Assembly: GCA_036443455.1 (NCBI GenBank)
Contig: JAZFYI010000005.1
Location: 1 to 9,214, forward strand
Length of the DNA: 9,214 nucleotides
From: MnTg04 sp036443455
GTDB lineage: Bacteria > Pseudomonadota > Gammaproteobacteria > Steroidobacterales > MnTg04
Direction of reading: 5' to 3'
Shown: in pieces, positions 1 to 7,211 of the stretch
How the letters are laid out: each line of letters begins with the position of its first letter
Numbering within the stretch: the stretch's first letter is position 1
Translations under genes and position numbers: made by a program
Notes under the pieces: model-generated
What the model was told of the DNA's origin: nothing
Databases searched by the model: none
The model's input: the letters and a program-made list of their open reading frames with translations, nothing else

Positions 1-193
1 TCTCACCGATGGATGCGAACTGGTAGATCCGGTTGTTGCTGCCGATCCGGGTCTCGCCCTTGATGACCGTATGCGGCCCGATCGTCGTGCCCGCGCCAAT
101 CTCGACATCGCCATCGATAACCGCGTAGGGACCCACTTCGACATCGTCCGCAAGGCGCACCGATGACGAGATGATGGCGGTCTCGTGTATCAC
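1..193 (-). CDS. lpxA: UDP-N-acetylglucosamine acyltransferase LpxA (N-terminal part, cut by window edge)
   Basis: LpxA transfers an R-3-hydroxyacyl chain from ACP to the 3-OH of UDP-GlcNAc, the first step of lipid A synthesis, in the cytoplasm. About 64 codons are present; the rest lies beyond position 1. The visible part shows left-handed beta-helix hexapeptide repeats (VEVGPY, VEIGAG, TTIGPH, TRIGSN) followed by the LpxA-typical IYQFASIGE near residues 56-64. The catalytic His and the acyl-chain ruler residue are outside the window. Translation most likely starts at a GTG at 193, two bases after the fabZ stop, giving an N-terminus (IHETAII) that aligns with the start of known LpxA proteins. 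The Shine-Dalgarno sequence is weak (GGGA about 10 bases upstream), which suggests coupling to fabZ. An in-frame upstream GTG inside fabZ is a less likely start. LpxA and FabZ side by side is the usual arrangement, since both use the same 3-hydroxyacyl-ACP. Confidence 0.95.
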   Translation of the reverse strand, partial: MIHETAIISSSVRLADDVEVGPYAVIDGDVEIGAGTTIGPHTVIKGETRIGSNNRIYQFASIGE

Positions 194-195
194 CG

Positions 196-648
196 TCAGC
201 CGATCCCGGGCGCACACATCAACTCGGCGCTGGCCACCAATTTTCCATCGACCTCGGCGCGCGCTGAAAATTTCCAGATGGTGCGTATTTTTCGAACCAG
301 TTCAACATTCAAAACGAGTTGATCGCCGGGCAGGACCGGTGCGCGAAAACGCGCCTTGTCGATACCGACGAAATAGAAAATGTTGTCATCCGACGGGGTG
401 ACGTTGGCGGTGACAAATGCCAGCAATCCGCACGCCTGGGCCAGCGCCTCGATAACCATGACGCCCGGCATCACCGGTTTTACCGGGAAATGCCCCTGAA
501 AAAACGGCTCGTTTATGGTCACGTTTTTAAAGGCCACGATGTTTTTGCCGGCTTCGCAACTGATCACCCGATCGACCATCAGAAACGGGTACCGATGCGG
601 CAGGTAGCCCATGATTTTTGCGATATCCATTTGACCTTCGTTACTCAT
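196..648 (-). CDS. fabZ: 3-hydroxyacyl-[acyl-carrier-protein] dehydratase FabZ
   Basis: FabZ dehydrates 3-hydroxyacyl-ACP to trans-2-enoyl-ACP in each round of type II fatty-acid synthesis, in the cytoplasm. The protein has 150 residues, the usual family length, and forms one hot-dog fold. Visible signatures are LPHRYPFLMVDRV (residues 16-28), the catalytic block GHFPVKPVMPGV with His53, and the second catalytic residue Glu67 in VIEALAQ. The C-terminal half contains KARFRAPVLPGDQL, typical of FabZ rather than FabA. The ATG at 648 overlaps the lpxD stop by one base (TGATG), and an AAGGA sits 9 bases upstream inside lpxD, so translation is probably coupled. Its place between lpxD and lpxA links it to lipid A synthesis: FabZ competes with LpxA and LpxD for 3-hydroxyacyl-ACP, and in E. 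coli FabZ mutations rescue lipid A defects (known for the family). Nothing is unusual in the sequence. Confidence 0.98.
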   Translation of the reverse strand: MSNEGQMDIAKIMGYLPHRYPFLMVDRVISCEAGKNIVAFKNVTINEPFFQGHFPVKPVMPGVMVIEALAQACGLLAFVTANVTPSDDNIFYFVGIDKARFRAPVLPGDQLVLNVELVRKIRTIWKFSARAEVDGKLVASAELMCAPGIG

Positions 649-1709
649 CAGCTCTTGTCCTTTTCGCCCGTGCTGCCGGCAGCTTCGATTTCAGCAAGTT
701 TTTTTTCCAGGACCTGCACTTTTTTGGCCAATTTATCCAGGTGACGCAAATGCGCCGCATTCCGGCGCCACCGGCTCGCCTGTTCCACCGGCATCGCGCC
801 GGAATAAACCCCGGCGTGCATGAGCGAGTGACTGACAAAGGTAAACGCGTTAACGACCACGTCGTCGCCCAATTCGATATGGCCGACGATTGCCGCGGCG
901 CCGCCGATCATGCATCGCTTGCCAATCGTTGCACTGCCCGCAATCGCTACACAACCGGCGATCACCGTATGATCTCCGATCCTGACATTGTGGCCAACCT
1001 GTATCTGGTTATCGAGCTTGACGCCGTCGCCGATCACCGTGTCTTCGATCGCGCCGCGATCGATCGTGGTGTTGGCGCCCACCTCGACGTCGTCGCCAAC
1101 GCGCACACCGCCAAGCTGGGGCACCTTGATCCAGCGATCGTCATCCTTTGCAATGCCAAAGCCATCGGCGCCGAGAACCGCGCCCGCATGAATCAACCCC
1201 CGGGCGCCGATTCTTGTATCCGCGCAAAGCGTGACATTGGCATTCAGACGGGTGCCCGCACCCAGCTCGCAGCGGTCGCCGACGACGCACCCCGGACCGA
1301 TAAAAACACCCTGGCCGAGCCTGACATTGGCGCCAATGCAGGCGTGGGCTGAAATACACACGCCCGCGGCTATTTCAGTGTCTGCGCCAACCACGGCGCT
1401 GGCATCGATGCCCGGCGCCGCTTCGCTCGACGGATTCAGGTCGGCCGCGACGCGGGCATACAATGCATAAGGATTGTCGGTAATCAGGCAACTCACCGGG
1501 CATTGTGCAGCGTCTTCGGGCGACAGGATAACGGCCGCGGCGCTGGTGTCAGCCAATTGTTTGCGGTACGCCGGATTGGCCAGAAAACTGATCGCCTCGC
1601 CCGCGGCATTGAGCAAGGTGCCAACCCGGCTGATGGGCACATCCGGGTCACCCTGTACGGTGCATCCGTATCTGACCGCGAGCTCCCCCAGCGTCGTGGC
1701 CGTACCCAC
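648..1709 (-). CDS. lpxD: UDP-3-O-(3-hydroxyacyl)glucosamine N-acyltransferase LpxD
   Basis: LpxD adds the second R-3-hydroxyacyl chain, N-linked at position 2, to UDP-3-O-acylglucosamine, the third step of lipid A synthesis. The 353-residue protein has the three expected parts: an N-terminal uridine-binding domain (about 1-100, with ISFLANPAY at 40-48), a left-handed beta-helix of hexapeptide repeats (about 101-295), and a C-terminal helix rich in Lys and Leu (about 310-345). The catalytic His is His240 in QVGHNVRIGDHT. GADGFG (180-185) and NTTIDRGA (213-220) are further LpxD signatures. The start is a GTG at 1709, chosen because an AAGGA overlaps the skp stop 5 bases before it. By hand alignment, the position of the E. 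coli acyl-chain ruler Met290 holds Phe291. The 3' end carries an A6 and an A8 run in the coding strand. The protein is about a dozen residues longer than E. coli LpxD, through the C-terminal tail. Confidence 0.98.
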   Translation of the reverse strand: MGTATTLGELAVRYGCTVQGDPDVPISRVGTLLNAAGEAISFLANPAYRKQLADTSAAAVILSPEDAAQCPVSCLITDNPYALYARVAADLNPSSEAAPGIDASAVVGADTEIAAGVCISAHACIGANVRLGQGVFIGPGCVVGDRCELGAGTRLNANVTLCADTRIGARGLIHAGAVLGADGFGIAKDDDRWIKVPQLGGVRVGDDVEVGANTTIDRGAIEDTVIGDGVKLDNQIQVGHNVRIGDHTVIAGCVAIAGSATIGKRCMIGGAAAIVGHIELGDDVVVNAFTFVSHSLMHAGVYSGAMPVEQASRWRRNAAHLRHLDKLAKKVQVLEKKLAEIEAAGSTGEKDKS

Positions 1710-1720
1710 TTTTGTCCTTA
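1710..1720 (-). promoter_or_regulatory. lpxD ribosome binding site overlapping the skp stop
   Basis: On the minus strand the skp stop codon TAA is followed directly by GGA, giving AAGGA at 1719-1715, then a 5-base spacer and the GTG start of lpxD. This supports the GTG over any other start and suggests that ribosomes ending skp can start lpxD. Confidence 0.7.
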
Positions 1721-2257
1721 TTGTCCCGTATTGGATGCCTGGAAGGCAGCTTCCAGCGCAGCCAGGACGGCATCGGTGATGTCTACCGCATCGCTGACAT
1801 ACAAAATGCCCGGCTCGCCAACGATCAGGTCGTAGTTGCCTGCGCGAGCGTGCGCCTGTACCTGTTCGATCAGGGTCCTCTGCAGGTTCGTCAGCTCTTC
1901 GTTCTGCCGAAGATTGAAATCCTCCAGGAACTCGTCGCGCCTTCTTTTCAGTTCGCGGTCACCCTGGCTCAGATCGCGCTCGAGGGTCCTGCGTTCCTGG
2001 TCACCCATCAGCGCGCCATCCCGCTCCAGCCGCTCCGCCAGCCCCTGCAGGGTCTTCTGCTCGGCAAGTATCTGGCGCTCACGCGGCGCAAACTCATCCT
2101 GTAGCTGCTGGCGAATCTGATTGGCCTGCGGCGATTGCTGCAACAGCCGTGGCAGATTGACAAAGCCGATTTTTACACCCTGCGCCGCGACTGAAAACGA
2201 CAACAGCAACAATACCAGCAGCGATCCACCCCATCGATAAATAATTTGTTTTTTCAT
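1718..2257 (-). CDS. skp: Periplasmic chaperone Skp (OmpH family)
   Basis: Skp is a periplasmic trimeric chaperone that holds unfolded outer-membrane proteins and delivers them to the BAM complex. The 179-residue precursor starts with a clear signal peptide: a basic n-region (MKK and Arg8), a hydrophobic core at about 11-24, and a likely cleavage after VAA at residue 25. The mature part begins with the OmpH-typical strand KIGFVNLPRLL and continues as long amphipathic helices rich in Gln, Glu and Arg (about 43-135, tentacle hairpin), then returns to a beta segment (YDLIVGEPGILYVSDAVDIT, 142-161) that closes the trimer body. It is longer than E. coli Skp (161 residues). By hand count the mature chain has 26 Asp/Glu against 19 Lys/Arg, so it should be acidic, whereas E. 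coli Skp is strongly basic. The gene follows bamA after 9 bases, the standard pairing. Assignment rests on fold pattern and context, since the family is poorly conserved in sequence. Confidence 0.93.
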   Translation of the reverse strand: MKKQIIYRWGGSLLVLLLLSFSVAAQGVKIGFVNLPRLLQQSPQANQIRQQLQDEFAPRERQILAEQKTLQGLAERLERDGALMGDQERRTLERDLSQGDRELKRRRDEFLEDFNLRQNEELTNLQRTLIEQVQAHARAGNYDLIVGEPGILYVSDAVDITDAVLAALEAAFQASNTGQ

Positions 2258-2269
2258 TAATACACCCTA
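2258..2269 (-). promoter_or_regulatory. skp ribosome binding site overlapping the bamA stop
   Basis: The bamA stop TAG merges into AGGGTG (2268-2263), five bases before the skp ATG at 2257. The overlap of stop codon and Shine-Dalgarno sequence fits cotranslation of the chaperone with the insertase it serves. Confidence 0.65.
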
Positions 2270-4648
2270 AAAAGCGGAACCAATAGAAAATTGCAGTCGT
2301 TCGGTCTCATCGCCAAAGAAACGAAGCGTCTCCCTTTCCGGGTTCAGCGGGAACGCATAACTAAACTTGAAAAGACCAATCGGAGCCAGCCACTCGACCG
2401 CCACCCCATATGAATGCTTCAAACGGGTGGCGTCCCATTCATACGAGATCGGGTCGCCAAGCTTGTCGAAAAAACTCACGTCACCGGTAGAGAATACATT
2501 ACCGACATCATAGAAAACACTCATCCTTGCAGATCCTTTTATGGCCTCCGGCACCGGTACCAGCAATTCGAGCTGGGTAGCCACCTTCAGATTACCGCCA
2601 TAGGGATTGCCAAAAGTATCTTTGGGTCCGAGCCTGTTCTCCTTGTAGCCGCGGACCGTGTCCGGACCACCGGCGAAAAAATTCCGAAATGGAGGAATAG
2701 ACGTCGTATCGGCAAGCGCCTCACCGATTCCGACTTCCGAATTGATACTGAACACCCACTCGCCTGAGATCGGAATAAATTTCTGGTAATCGACATTCAG
2801 GAACCAATACTCTACATCGCTTATCGGCGTGGCATAACTGCCAGACACCCGGATGCGTGACCCACGATCGGCAAACAAAAAGCGATTGCGCGAGTCATAG
2901 GACCAGCCAAGCAACAGTTCAAATGTCTTGAAACCCGTTTTGGAGAAAGTAATGCCACCGATGGTTTCGACCAATGAATTGCCGTTGTTTTGCACCCATT
3001 CCTGGGACTGCAGGGTCTGGAAGCTGTTCGATGACAATTCCGAATCGCTCGCCGAAAAGCCCAATCTGAATTCCTGGAACTCGCTGATCGGGATTCCATA
3101 ATCGAGCGAGGCGCTGGTCGTCTGGGTATTAAAATCGGAAGCGCCGGATGTAAACTGCTCGAAATCCCGTAGCCCGACGGAAACGGTCCTGCGAATTCCG
3201 TCCGGGGTCGCATACGGATTGGTATGGGAAATACTGTAAACCTTGCTGAACCTCCCGGATGACAAATCCATGGAAATCCGGTTACCGGTCCCCATAAAAT
3301 TCGTATGCACGAAATTTCCGTTCAGGATCAGACCCTGGGCATCCGAAAATCCGACGCCGCCACCGAACGATCCGGGCAGGCCTTCCTTGATCGTGTATTC
3401 GATATCCACCATGTCGGCGGCCCCCGGTACGGGGATGGTTTCCATATCGACGCTCTCGACGAAAGGCAACCTCTGGATTCGCTGCCTGGACCGCTCTATG
3501 CCCGAGTTTGACAACCACGCCTGCTCCATTTGTCTCATCTCGCGACGAAACACATAGTCGTCGGTCGCGTGAGTGCCGGCGAACTTGATTCTCCTGACAT
3601 AAACCCTGTTGCCGGGCTTCACATAAAAAGTCAGGCAGACCGTTTTTTCTTCGATGTTGACATCGGGAATGGGCTCGATGTCGGCCCGCGAATAGCCGCG
3701 CTCGCCGAGGGCATAGCCCATCATGTCCATGCTTTGGGTAATCCGCCTTTGTGAGTACGTGTCCCCTTCCTGCAGAACGATTAGCTGCCGCAGGACCTCG
3801 GTCGCCAGGATAGTCTTGCCGGACAACTTAATGCAGGACACCTTGTACAGGTCTCCTTCGTCGATGTTGATCGTCAGGAAGATATCCTTGCGGTCAGGCG
3901 AAATCGCAACCTGCGTCGAGCGGACCTGGAAATTGAGATGACCGCGATCCAGGTAAAATGAACTCAGCGCCTCCAGGTCCCCGAGCAGGGATTCCTTCGA
4001 GTACCGGCAATCGCCCTTCAGGAAGCAGGTCAGGTGAGGTTGCCGCAAAGACATCTCCTTGCGCAGATCCTTATCGGTATATATATGGTTGCCGACGATA
4101 TTGATCTGGCGAATCGTCGCCCGTTCGCCCTCGACGACGACGATATCGATTTGCACCCGGTTCTTGCCGACATTGGAAACCGTTGTGGTCACCGTCGCGC
4201 TGTATTTGCCCTGGCTGAAATACTGTTCGGTAATCGCATTGGTCACGCCTTCGAGGACCGACCGATCGAAAGTCTTGCCTTCGGCCAGGCCTATACGGCG
4301 TAATTCGTCCTCCATGTCCTCGGTCTTGATGCTCTTGTTGCCGGAGATACTGAAGCTTTCGATGGACGGCCTTTCGAGGACCACGATCAGCAACATGCCG
4401 TCAACGGTCCGAAGCTCTACATCATCAAAAAACTTGGTTTCGTACAAGGCACGGATCGCTTCCTGTACCCGTTGCCGATCGATGACGTCACCGACATTGA
4501 CCGGCAGGTAATTGAATATGGTGCCATCGGTTATGCGCTGGTTGCCATCGATCCGCATGTCACGCACCAGGAAACCCTCCTCCTGGGCGTCAGATGGTCC
4601 GACCAGAAAAATGGCCAGCGTCAGAAATATCCCTATTCTTCCAATCAT
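2267..4648 (-). CDS. bamA: Outer-membrane protein assembly factor BamA
   Basis: BamA is the essential Omp85-family core of the BAM complex; it inserts beta-barrel proteins into the outer membrane. The 793-residue precursor has a signal peptide (about 1-21, ending PSDA before QEEGF), five POTRA domains at about 26-92, 93-174, 177-265, 268-346 and 349-423, and a C-terminal 16-strand barrel from about 425. The Omp85 loop-6 motif is VRGY at 665-668 (VRGF in E. coli), followed by the conserved LGP. The chain ends in Phe (FSIGSAF), as expected for a C-terminal beta-signal. All four cysteines lie in POTRA domains: Cys208 and Cys214 in POTRA3, Cys272 and Cys338 in POTRA4. The barrel has none, and loop 6 is shorter than in E. 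coli and lacks the E. coli cysteine pair. The ATG at 4648 lies 14 bases after the rseP stop, with GAGGG near that stop as a distant Shine-Dalgarno candidate. Start and identity are well supported. Confidence 0.98.
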   Translation of the reverse strand: MIGRIGIFLTLAIFLVGPSDAQEEGFLVRDMRIDGNQRITDGTIFNYLPVNVGDVIDRQRVQEAIRALYETKFFDDVELRTVDGMLLIVVLERPSIESFSISGNKSIKTEDMEDELRRIGLAEGKTFDRSVLEGVTNAITEQYFSQGKYSATVTTTVSNVGKNRVQIDIVVVEGERATIRQINIVGNHIYTDKDLRKEMSLRQPHLTCFLKGDCRYSKESLLGDLEALSSFYLDRGHLNFQVRSTQVAISPDRKDIFLTINIDEGDLYKVSCIKLSGKTILATEVLRQLIVLQEGDTYSQRRITQSMDMMGYALGERGYSRADIEPIPDVNIEEKTVCLTFYVKPGNRVYVRRIKFAGTHATDDYVFRREMRQMEQAWLSNSGIERSRQRIQRLPFVESVDMETIPVPGAADMVDIEYTIKEGLPGSFGGGVGFSDAQGLILNGNFVHTNFMGTGNRISMDLSSGRFSKVYSISHTNPYATPDGIRRTVSVGLRDFEQFTSGASDFNTQTTSASLDYGIPISEFQEFRLGFSASDSELSSNSFQTLQSQEWVQNNGNSLVETIGGITFSKTGFKTFELLLGWSYDSRNRFLFADRGSRIRVSGSYATPISDVEYWFLNVDYQKFIPISGEWVFSINSEVGIGEALADTTSIPPFRNFFAGGPDTVRGYKENRLGPKDTFGNPYGGNLKVATQLELLVPVPEAIKGSARMSVFYDVGNVFSTGDVSFFDKLGDPISYEWDATRLKHSYGVAVEWLAPIGLFKFSYAFPLNPERETLRFFGDETERLQFSIGSAF

Positions 4649-4662
4649 GCGAACGGCGGCCC

Positions 4663-6030
4663 TCAGCCAAACAGCCGGTTGAAATCGTTATAAAAAGCAA
4701 GCCCCATGATCATGATCAGCATTGCAATACCCAGTTGCTGTCCCAGCAACTGGACTTTTTCCGACAGGGGTCTGCCCCGGATGCCTTCCGCCGCGACATA
4801 AACCATCTGACCGCCATCGAGCAGCGGGATCGGCAACAGGTTGATAATGCCGAGACTGATACTGAGGATCGCCAGCAGACCGAGAAATTCTTCCAGGCCA
4901 AGACTGGCCGCGGCGCCGGCGTAGGCGGCAATGCTGATCGGGCCGGAAATATTTTTGGCGGAAATCTGGCCGCTGATCATGCGCCAGAGCAAACGCACCG
5001 TCAGCACGGAAGTGTCCCAGGTTCTCGCCAGGCCGTGGCCCAGCGCGCTGAAAAACGAGTAACGCTCGACCATGCGCAGATCCGCGTACAGGTCTCCCGG
5101 GGGCACCCGTACCGAAGCGCCGATGCGCCCGATAACGCCGTCCTCGGTTTCCACACGGCCGATGGTCATCGGCAGCACGAGGCGCTGGCCACCGCGCTCG
5201 ATTTGCATGCTGATTTCCTCGCCCGGACGCGCGCGGACAAACTCCACCCAGCTACGCCAGTCATCGACTGGCACGTCATCGGCGGATACCACCAGGTCAC
5301 CGGGTTTCAGCCCCGCCTGCTCCGCCGCCCCCCCGGGTGTAATTTCGTCGAGCAGCGGCGCGATCAGCGGAAACCAGCGATTGAATCCAAGACCACTGAA
5401 CAGCAAGGCTGGATCGCTCAGTTCGTTCTCGCGCCCACGCACATTGATGCTCAGGTTTCGCGAATAACCATCCGCACCGATGACGCTCATCGCTATATCA
5501 CCTGAATCCAGCAACACCTCGATCAGGCTGAGCGGAACCTGTCCCCATGATTTGATCTCCTGATCGCCGATCGCCGTAATCAGATCGCCTCTTTCCATGC
5601 CCGCTGCCGCCGCAGGCGAGTCCGCAGCGACATCCCCGATCACCGGTTTGAGGCCGCCGATACCGATCACAAAAAGCAGCCAGTATGCGACCACGGCAAA
5701 AAGAAAATTGAACGCGGGCCCCGCGGACAACACCGCGAGCCTGCTGGCGACCGGCTTCCGGTTATACGCGCGATGCAAATCTTCCGGTGCAACCGGGCCT
5801 TCCCTCTCGTCGAGCATCTTTACATAGCCGCCCAACGGAATGACCGAGATCATGAACTCCATGTCATCGCGACCTTTGTATACCCACAGGGGCCGGCCAA
5901 AGCCGATCGAGAATTTGAGCACCTTGAAACCCAGTTTTCTGGCCACCCAGAAATGGCCAAACTCGTGCACCGCGACCAGCACCGAGATCGCCACGACAAA
6001 AGACGCGATTGTGAATATAAACTGGGTCAT
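4663..6030 (-). CDS. rseP: Site-2 zinc metalloprotease RseP, sigma-E activation
   Basis: RseP is an inner-membrane intramembrane metalloprotease. After DegS cuts the anti-sigma factor RseA, RseP cuts it within the membrane, which leads to release of sigma-E; it also clears remnant signal peptides (known for the family). With the ATG at 6030 the protein has 455 residues, close to E. coli RseP. The zinc motif HEFGH lies at 22-26 in the first membrane helix, at the same positions as in E. coli. Two PDZ domains follow at about 125-195 and 215-290; the GDLI and GDLV carboxylate-binding-type motifs are visible. The third metal ligand is Asp405 in NLLPIPLLDGG. The residue after DGG is Gln408 instead of the His found in E. 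coli. The reading frame stays open upstream, but the extra residues overlap dxr and do not look like RseP. The ATG shares four bases with the dxr stop (ATGA). AAGGAG (6050-6045) lies a long 14 bases upstream, so reinitiation is likely. Confidence 0.97.
   Translation of the reverse strand: MTQFIFTIASFVVAISVLVAVHEFGHFWVARKLGFKVLKFSIGFGRPLWVYKGRDDMEFMISVIPLGGYVKMLDEREGPVAPEDLHRAYNRKPVASRLAVLSAGPAFNFLFAVVAYWLLFVIGIGGLKPVIGDVAADSPAAAAGMERGDLITAIGDQEIKSWGQVPLSLIEVLLDSGDIAMSVIGADGYSRNLSINVRGRENELSDPALLFSGLGFNRWFPLIAPLLDEITPGGAAEQAGLKPGDLVVSADDVPVDDWRSWVEFVRARPGEEISMQIERGGQRLVLPMTIGRVETEDGVIGRIGASVRVPPGDLYADLRMVERYSFFSALGHGLARTWDTSVLTVRLLWRMISGQISAKNISGPISIAAYAGAAASLGLEEFLGLLAILSISLGIINLLPIPLLDGGQMVYVAAEGIRGRPLSEKVQLLGQQLGIAMLIMIMGLAFYNDFNRLFG
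4731..4753. repeat. Perfect 10-bp inverted repeat with 3-base loop in the 3' end of rseP
   Basis: Arms ccagttgctg (4731-4740) and cagcaactgg (4744-4753) are exact reverse complements, separated by tcc. On the plus strand the second arm is followed by acttttt, the layout of a rho-independent terminator for transcription antisense to rseP. On the coding strand the repeat encodes QLLGQQL at residues 427-433, so part of the symmetry may come from the codons. It lies about 80-105 bases upstream of the bamA start. The structure is certain; any function is inference. Confidence 0.5.
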
Positions 6031-7211
6031 ACCGTTATACCCATCTCCTTTACTGTTCGGCCCGCTTTTTCGCGCGCCCATCGATCCGCGTTTATGACCG
6101 TCTCCAGGGATTCGACCGCCCCGACACCATGGCATTCCATCGTATTCGCGATAACCACGGCAATTTCCGTATAGGGCAGGCGCCGTTCGAGGAACGCCTC
6201 TACCGCGATCTCATTCGCGGCATTGAGTACCGCCGGAGCCGTACCACCGCGTTCCGCAGCCGCCCTCGCCAGCGCCAGGCACGGAAAACGATCCGTGTCG
6301 GGCGCCTGAAACTCAAGCTTTGCGATGGCCACCAGGTCCAGCGATTTCACCCCGGATTCCATACGCTCCGGCCACGCAAGCGCGTGGGCAATGGGGGTAC
6401 GCATATCCGGGTTACCCAGTTGCGCCAACACCGAACCATCGCGATATTCGACCAGCGAATGCACGATGCTCTGTGGGTGGATCAGGATTTCAATGTCATC
6501 CGGCGACATGGCGAACAAATGGCCGGCTTCGATCAACTCAAGACCCTTGTTCATCATCGTGGCCGAATCGACCGAAATTTTATCTCCCATGTCCCAGTTC
6601 GGATGTGCGCAGGCCTGTTCCGGCGTCACCGTTTCGAGTTCGCCGACCGGCGTATTCAAAAACGGACCACCCGATGCTGTCAACCATAATTTGCGCACGC
6701 CCAGCTTCGACCGCCGGCCGCCGGGATCGGGCAGACACTGGAAAATCGCGTTGTGCTCGCTGTCGATCGGGATCAAGGTTGCGCCGTTGTCCGCTACGGC
6801 CTCCATCAACAAATGCCCGGCGAGGACCAGCGATTCCTTGTTGGCCAGCAAGACTCTTTTGCCCGCCCGTGCCGCGGCCAGGGTCGGCAGCAATCCGGCG
6901 GCGCCGACGATCGCGGCCATGACAAAATCGGCCTGCGAAAGCCCGGCCGCCTCGACCAGGGCGTCGGCGCCGGCGAGCAGCTTTGTGTTCAGGCCAGCCT
7001 GTAGCAGCCCTTCGCGCAACACATCGGCGGCCCCGTTATCGGTCAGTACAGCCAGGTCCGGCTCGAAACGTATGCACTGTTGCAACAAGCGCTGGTGATT
7101 GCTCCTGGCGGTCAGCGCAACCACGCGAAATGCATCGGGGTTGCGTGCGATCACGTCCAGCGTGCTGCAACCGACGCTCCCGGTCGACCCCAGGATACTG
7201 ACGCCTTTCAT
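6027..7211 (-). CDS. dxr: 1-deoxy-D-xylulose 5-phosphate reductoisomerase Dxr
   Basis: Dxr (IspC) converts 1-deoxy-D-xylulose 5-phosphate to 2-C-methyl-D-erythritol 4-phosphate with NADPH, the first committed step of the MEP isoprenoid pathway, and is the target of fosmidomycin. The 394-residue protein carries the Rossmann NADPH motif GSTGSVG (8-14), the metal ligands Asp150 and Glu152 in PIDSEHNAIFQ, and Glu225 in NKGLE. Substrate-site residues Ser180 (ASGGPF), His203 (AHPNW) and the SVDSATMMNK block are all present. The ATG at 7211 overlaps the cdsA stop by one base (TGATG) and has AGGGG (7224-7220) eight bases upstream; the frame is open further upstream but that part overlaps cdsA and has no homology-like sequence. 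Placement between cdsA and rseP is as in Pseudomonas and unlike E. coli, where dxr precedes uppS. Its products IPP and DMAPP feed UppS, encoded two genes upstream. Confidence 0.98.
   Translation of the reverse strand: MKGVSILGSTGSVGCSTLDVIARNPDAFRVVALTARSNHQRLLQQCIRFEPDLAVLTDNGAADVLREGLLQAGLNTKLLAGADALVEAAGLSQADFVMAAIVGAAGLLPTLAAARAGKRVLLANKESLVLAGHLLMEAVADNGATLIPIDSEHNAIFQCLPDPGGRRSKLGVRKLWLTASGGPFLNTPVGELETVTPEQACAHPNWDMGDKISVDSATMMNKGLELIEAGHLFAMSPDDIEILIHPQSIVHSLVEYRDGSVLAQLGNPDMRTPIAHALAWPERMESGVKSLDLVAIAKLEFQAPDTDRFPCLALARAAAERGGTAPAVLNAANEIAVEAFLERRLPYTEIAVVIANTMECHGVGAVESLETVINADRWAREKAGRTVKEMGITV

Noticed and set aside
618..1352. A 244-codon plus-strand open frame opposite lpxD
   Set aside because: It mirrors the hexapeptide repeats of LpxD, which explains its repetitive Asp/Ala/Val pattern; no independent evidence for expression.
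1969..1997. Sigma-E-like promoter inside skp (GGAAC at 1997-1993 and TCTGA at 1973-1969) upstream of lpxD
   Set aside because: Core elements and spacing are near the known sigma-E pattern, and lpxD is stress-linked in E. coli, but the -35 lacks its final TT and the site lies in ordinary coding sequence. Matches this loose are expected by chance.
4594..5505. A 303-codon plus-strand open frame opposite rseP and the start of bamA
   Set aside because: Its composition (Gln, His, Arg and Asp rich) is typical of the complement of a coding gene, and no motif or ribosome binding site supports it.
6031..6135. N-terminal extension of RseP by 35 residues from an upstream start
   Set aside because: The added part overlaps dxr, is not hydrophobic, and would shift HEFGH from its conserved position; the ATG at 6030 matches the family.
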